From Bradysia coprophila (Eukaryota; Arthropoda; Insecta; Diptera; Sciaridae): a DNA stretch of 64,000 nt. Positions 60,504 through 64,000 of the stretch are shown piece after piece. Position 1 is the stretch's first letter; every line of letters begins with the position of its first letter. The notes under the pieces are model-generated. The model did no database searches, had not been told where the DNA came from, and worked only from the letters and a program-made list of their open reading frames with translations. The translations under genes and the position numbers were made by a program. The stretch is taken from the NCBI RefSeq assembly GCF_014529535.1, contig NW_023503616.1:5752584-5816583 (forward strand). Direction: 5' to 3'.

Positions 60504-61731
60504 AAAATGAAACGTAAATATTTCCAGACAACGTTCCTTTGTGTGGTCCCTTTACTTAAAATGGATGTTAGCTAAAAATTTCGAATTTACAACACAATAC
60601 TGAAATGGAAATTTCAAATTTTCAATCAAAATTATTTCCATCGCAACATTTTTTGATTGCATCGCTGCTGGTTACGTCTCAATTCAACATTTCTAAATTT
60701 CCAAATCGTTTGCGACCATAACGTATCCAGTCGAGACTACCACTTTGTCACATAAACTCTATACAAACAAATTCATTCAAAATCAATCTAGTTACACATC
60801 AAATATCGCATTATACACGCGCACAAAGTATGCGCGTATGTTTTCATTGTAGTGTATTCGTGGACAGTTTTGTGGGCATTTTTATGATTTGCTGTTCATG
60901 CCCACAAATTTCAAAATTGAATACGAGCTAAAGTATTTACCGTAGTACAACCGAACTGGGGAAGATCGATAGAGCTCAAGAGTCTTCCCCGATCTTCCCC
61001 ATAATAACATTCATAATTATTGGTTTTGATTGCGAACGAACTCAGTAAAAGGTATCGTTCCCGTGATATATATCACGGGAACGACTATGTTTAGATAGTG
61101 CAAATATGTATAAAACCAATAATTATGAATGTTATTATGGGGAAGATCGGGGAAGACTCTTGAGCTCTATCGATCTTCCCCAGTTCGGTTGAACTACGGT
61201 AAATACTTTAGCTCGTATTCAATTTTGAAATTTGTGGGCATGAACAGCAAATCATAAAAATGCCCACAAAACTGTCCACGAATACACTACAATGAAAACA
61301 TACGCGCATACTTTGTGCGCGTGTATAATGCGATATTTGATGTGTAACTAGATTGATTTTGAATGAATTTGTTTGTATAGAGTTTATGTGACAAAGTGGT
61401 AGTCTCGACTGGATACGTTATGGTCGCAAACGATTTGGAAATTTAGAAATGTTGAATTGAGACGTAACCAGCAGCGATGCAATCAAAAAATGTTGCGATG
61501 GAAATAATTTTGATTGAAAATTTGAAATTTCCATTTCAGTATTGTGTTGTAAATTCGAAATTTTTAGCTAACATCCATTTTAAGTAAAGGGACCACACAA
61601 AGGAACGTTGTCTGGAAATATTTACGTTTCATTTTGTGAGCAGATTTTTCAATGACTCAGACAGACAAGCATATTATAGTCAGATACAAAAGGTACAAAA
61701 TTTCCGAAGTGGACCAATTCCCGCAGCACCC
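60408..61731. repeat. near-perfect 1.3 kb palindrome, two 620 bp arms
   Basis: The left arm 60408-61027 and right arm 61112-61731 are reverse complements of exactly equal length. I found one mismatch (cgtagtacaacc versus cgtagttcaacc) and no indel in the parts compared. The 84 bp spacer has its own palindrome cgttcccgtgatatatatcac then gggaacg. The outer end of the left arm lies inside coding-like sequence and there is no transposon-like terminus or target duplication, so a template-switch inverted duplication is more likely than a foldback transposon. Confidence 0.93.
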
Positions 61732-63190
61732 TGCCGATATATATTTCATTGTTTTGAAACGAAATCTTACGCTGGACGCTTGCCATGATTCAGACTTGTA
61801 AAGATATTAAGATAACATCGAATTAATTAGAAACAAATGTTTGTAATGTTTGATGGTTACGACTCAGATATGAGACTGAAGAATATCGAGAAGTAATACG
61901 AGCTCGGAAAAAACTTTTTGTTCACAGATGTTTGTGTATGAAGTAATTGTCTTCATATTCAAACCATTTGTTCGCCATTTGTTCCAACCTAATAAATTAC
62001 ATCATACAAACAAGATAAAACAACTTTCTCCGCGTAATCACCAACGCCTACCGTTACGTGACAAACAAGGAAATTCACATTGATTTAAAAATTCAATGGA
62101 TAGCCGATATAATTCGGTAAAATGCCACCAAAAAGGAGAAGTGACTTCTAATCACACAAAATAAAGAAGCCAAGCTGTCACATACGGATACTCATCTGTT
62201 ATCGATAAAGACGACAAAAATAATAATAAACTCTGGGTAATATGGACCTTCATGTAGAGTATAAAATGCATGTTAAAAAAATTGAAGTACAAGATTTGAA
62301 ATCAATCGATTAAAAATACTTTGATCGATGGAAGTAATAGACCCGATAATAATACTGGTCATATGCTTGCCGTCTGTAACAGGTTAATAATGAAGCAAGG
62401 GGGGTTCAATCAAACCAAACTACACGAACTGGCATAATGAAGGATGAAAGCACACCACTTTAGGCATCTGTCATTGGATCCCACACTCGTATTTCTAATT
62501 TTCTAATTACGCATGTAAAAAGGAAATTAGTTTTAGTCAACACTAGATGAACGAATTCAAATTCTGATCGAAGTATGTAGCAAAATTTAGTCTTGCAGAT
62601 TTCGATTCAATCTATCGAAAGATATTTTCAAAAGGCAAATAATCTGACCAAAAGTTAGATTGAAATTAAAAAGTAGATTTGAAAAAGATTTGAATCTAAT
62701 CCAAGATTTTCCTATGGAATTACAATATAACACGTTGACATCTTCAGAAGCTCTAATTGTTCATTTGGAGACTGCACTAACTACACTTGGAGTTTCAATA
62801 ATATTACACATAATTTTTTGTTAAGACACATTTTAATTAGAATTTAGAAGTCTAACATGTCATGCATGTCCATTGGACTAACTACTTACAAAGGAATTCT
62901 TACCGCAAAGGGATATAAAAATAAATAATCGTACAAAATTCTGTCTTATATCGCTACAAATGTTAGGTGTAATGGAGTAAAATGAAAAACGAAAAAAAAA
63001 ACGAACAGTCCGTCACGTCGCATAAAATTGAATTAACATATAGAAATCGTCACACGTACACAAGTACAGCGTCGTCACAATATTGAATGCAATTCTATAA
63101 ATAGATGGTAAAAGGTTGCTCGAATAATTAACTCGTACAGATTAACATGGAAGAATTTTCCAAATATAATATCTATCCCAAGCAGCAAGA
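61732..63190. other. gene-free intergenic DNA
   Basis: AT-rich. Near 62190 there is an inverted copy of the atctgttatcgat block found beside the oxygenase and AROM sequences. Nothing else supported. Confidence 0.4.
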
Positions 63191-63833
63191 TTACATCCAG
63201 TTACTTTTCTTCGACTTTTCCATGAAATCTTTCGTTCTCCAAGATTCCGTAAGCATTCCTTTTGTATCTACCGTTTGGATGAATTTTGTTACTTTATCCA
63301 TTGATTCTGGAAGCAAAATCGGAACATAATTGAAATAAATTAAAAAAAAAACGATTTTTTTTTATTAACACTTACTGCACACTGTAATGATTGCGTATAG
63401 TAGTGCTGCAGCACCAACGATAATAATTAATATACCACAAAACCAAAACATAAATCGTCGTGACAATGGTCTAGATTTCGGTGTTTCATCCTCGTCAGAA
63501 TCATTATCAATTCTGATAGTGGTAACATTAGGAGTACCGGACAACCTAAAATATTCAAATATTCAAATGACATCAAGACAGTTGTCGTCGAATTAGCAGA
63601 TACCTTCTATCGCGGCGTTTCCTCGACTTTTTAACATTTGGTACATTAACCATAGGCAAACGATTTTGTCCAGTCGAACAGAGCTCAGACTTCCCAGATA
63701 CACCTTGAGTTGTATCATGTAAATGGATTGTATCCACATAAGTATTTACAATGGGGCGATGAACACGTCGGCTATTAAATAGCTCCGAATTGCATCCGCC
63801 GACACAAGTGACCAGTCCATCGGAACCACTCAT
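63191..63833 (-). CDS. small single-pass membrane protein, unrecognised
   Basis: Three exons, 63604-63833, 63376-63545 and 63191-63306, joining in frame to 171 aa across canonical GT/AG sites. It starts MSGSDGLVTCVGGCNSELF; there is no signal peptide. A basic patch (KKSRKRRDRR) and an acidic stretch (DNDSDEDE) come before one transmembrane helix at about residues 106-130 (FMFWFCGILIIIVGAAALLY). A short lumenal or extracellular tail of about 40 residues follows, ending KKSNWM. The positive residues just before the helix suggest N-in orientation. No family recognised; probably an insect-specific membrane protein. Confidence 0.7.
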
Positions 63834-64000
63834 AGAAGATTTTCGAATATTGTTTTTTCTTGGTCAAAAATAGGTCATTCAAAATAAACATTTGGTTGGT
63901 TTAGCCAATTTTTATAAACACGATCGGATTTTATGCACACGTAGATCGGAAAACATTGCACAAGTAAAGAACAATCAGATCACAGTTCACACAATTATTT
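63834..64000. other. upstream flank of the membrane protein gene
   Basis: Probable 5'UTR and promoter. No further gene visible before the right edge. Confidence 0.3.

Noticed and set aside
60408-61731. Foldback transposon as the explanation of the palindrome
   Set aside because: No target duplication at the outer borders, no transposon-like termini, and one end lies in coding-like sequence. Kept as a palindrome of unknown cause.

Overview
The window is AT-rich, intron-containing animal DNA packed with small mobile elements, and the gene content is that of an insect, almost certainly a fly (Diptera). The indicators are clip-domain serine protease homologs of the PPAF-II type, a short-intron arrestin-domain gene, an SLC25 carrier, a fibrinogen-domain protein, and a Mag-type Ty3/gypsy element. 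A fungus-feeding lineage such as a fungus gnat or gall midge is a guess, prompted only by the fungal-type AROM remnant near the right end.

Left part (1-19000): a tandem family of secreted serine protease homologs on the minus strand. Copy A (42-1572) runs off the left edge. Copy C (17149-18940) is complete in nine exons. Between them lies a third, destroyed copy: an exon 1 remnant at 9780-9905 and the matching upstream DNA at 15620-17090, split by a 5.3 kb repeat-rich element (9959-15217) that carries an isolated protein-kinase first exon. An arrestin-domain gene (7684-9297, plus) and a three-level transposon nest (5521-7495) lie between copies A and C.

Centre (19000-45000): a CUB-like single-pass membrane protein (23189-24317), a decayed APC10 copy (27851-28520), a mitochondrial carrier of the SLC25A34/35 type (29555-30733), an unrecognised intronless pseudogene (33332-34216), a young whole-looking Mag-clade LTR element (34469-38968), a small acidic two-exon protein (40050-40483) and a fibrinogen-related protein with a TGA where the family has Trp (41860-42646). 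Many foldback and MITE copies fill the spaces.

Right part (45000-64000): three unusual host genes. One is a five-chromodomain protein built from phase-0 exon repeats (45366-49383). One is a 16-finger zinc-finger protein made of eight two-finger units (52215-54773). One is an isopenicillin-N-synthase-like 2-oxoglutarate/Fe(II) oxygenase (55313-56467). Next to the last, on the same strand, lies a broken AROM-type shikimate-pathway gene (57190-60111: dehydroquinate synthase, EPSP synthase, start of shikimate kinase), interrupted by a LINE with a perfect 14 bp target duplication. A near-perfect 1.3 kb palindrome follows (60408-61731), then a small membrane protein gene (63191-63833).

The genes do not form one obvious pathway. 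The strongest signal of something unusual is the oxygenase plus AROM remnant, a probable pair of horizontally acquired genes in an animal chromosome. Exon boundaries were read by eye from GT/AG sites and reading-frame continuity; wherever I give an exact CDS length, the summed exons are divisible by three.
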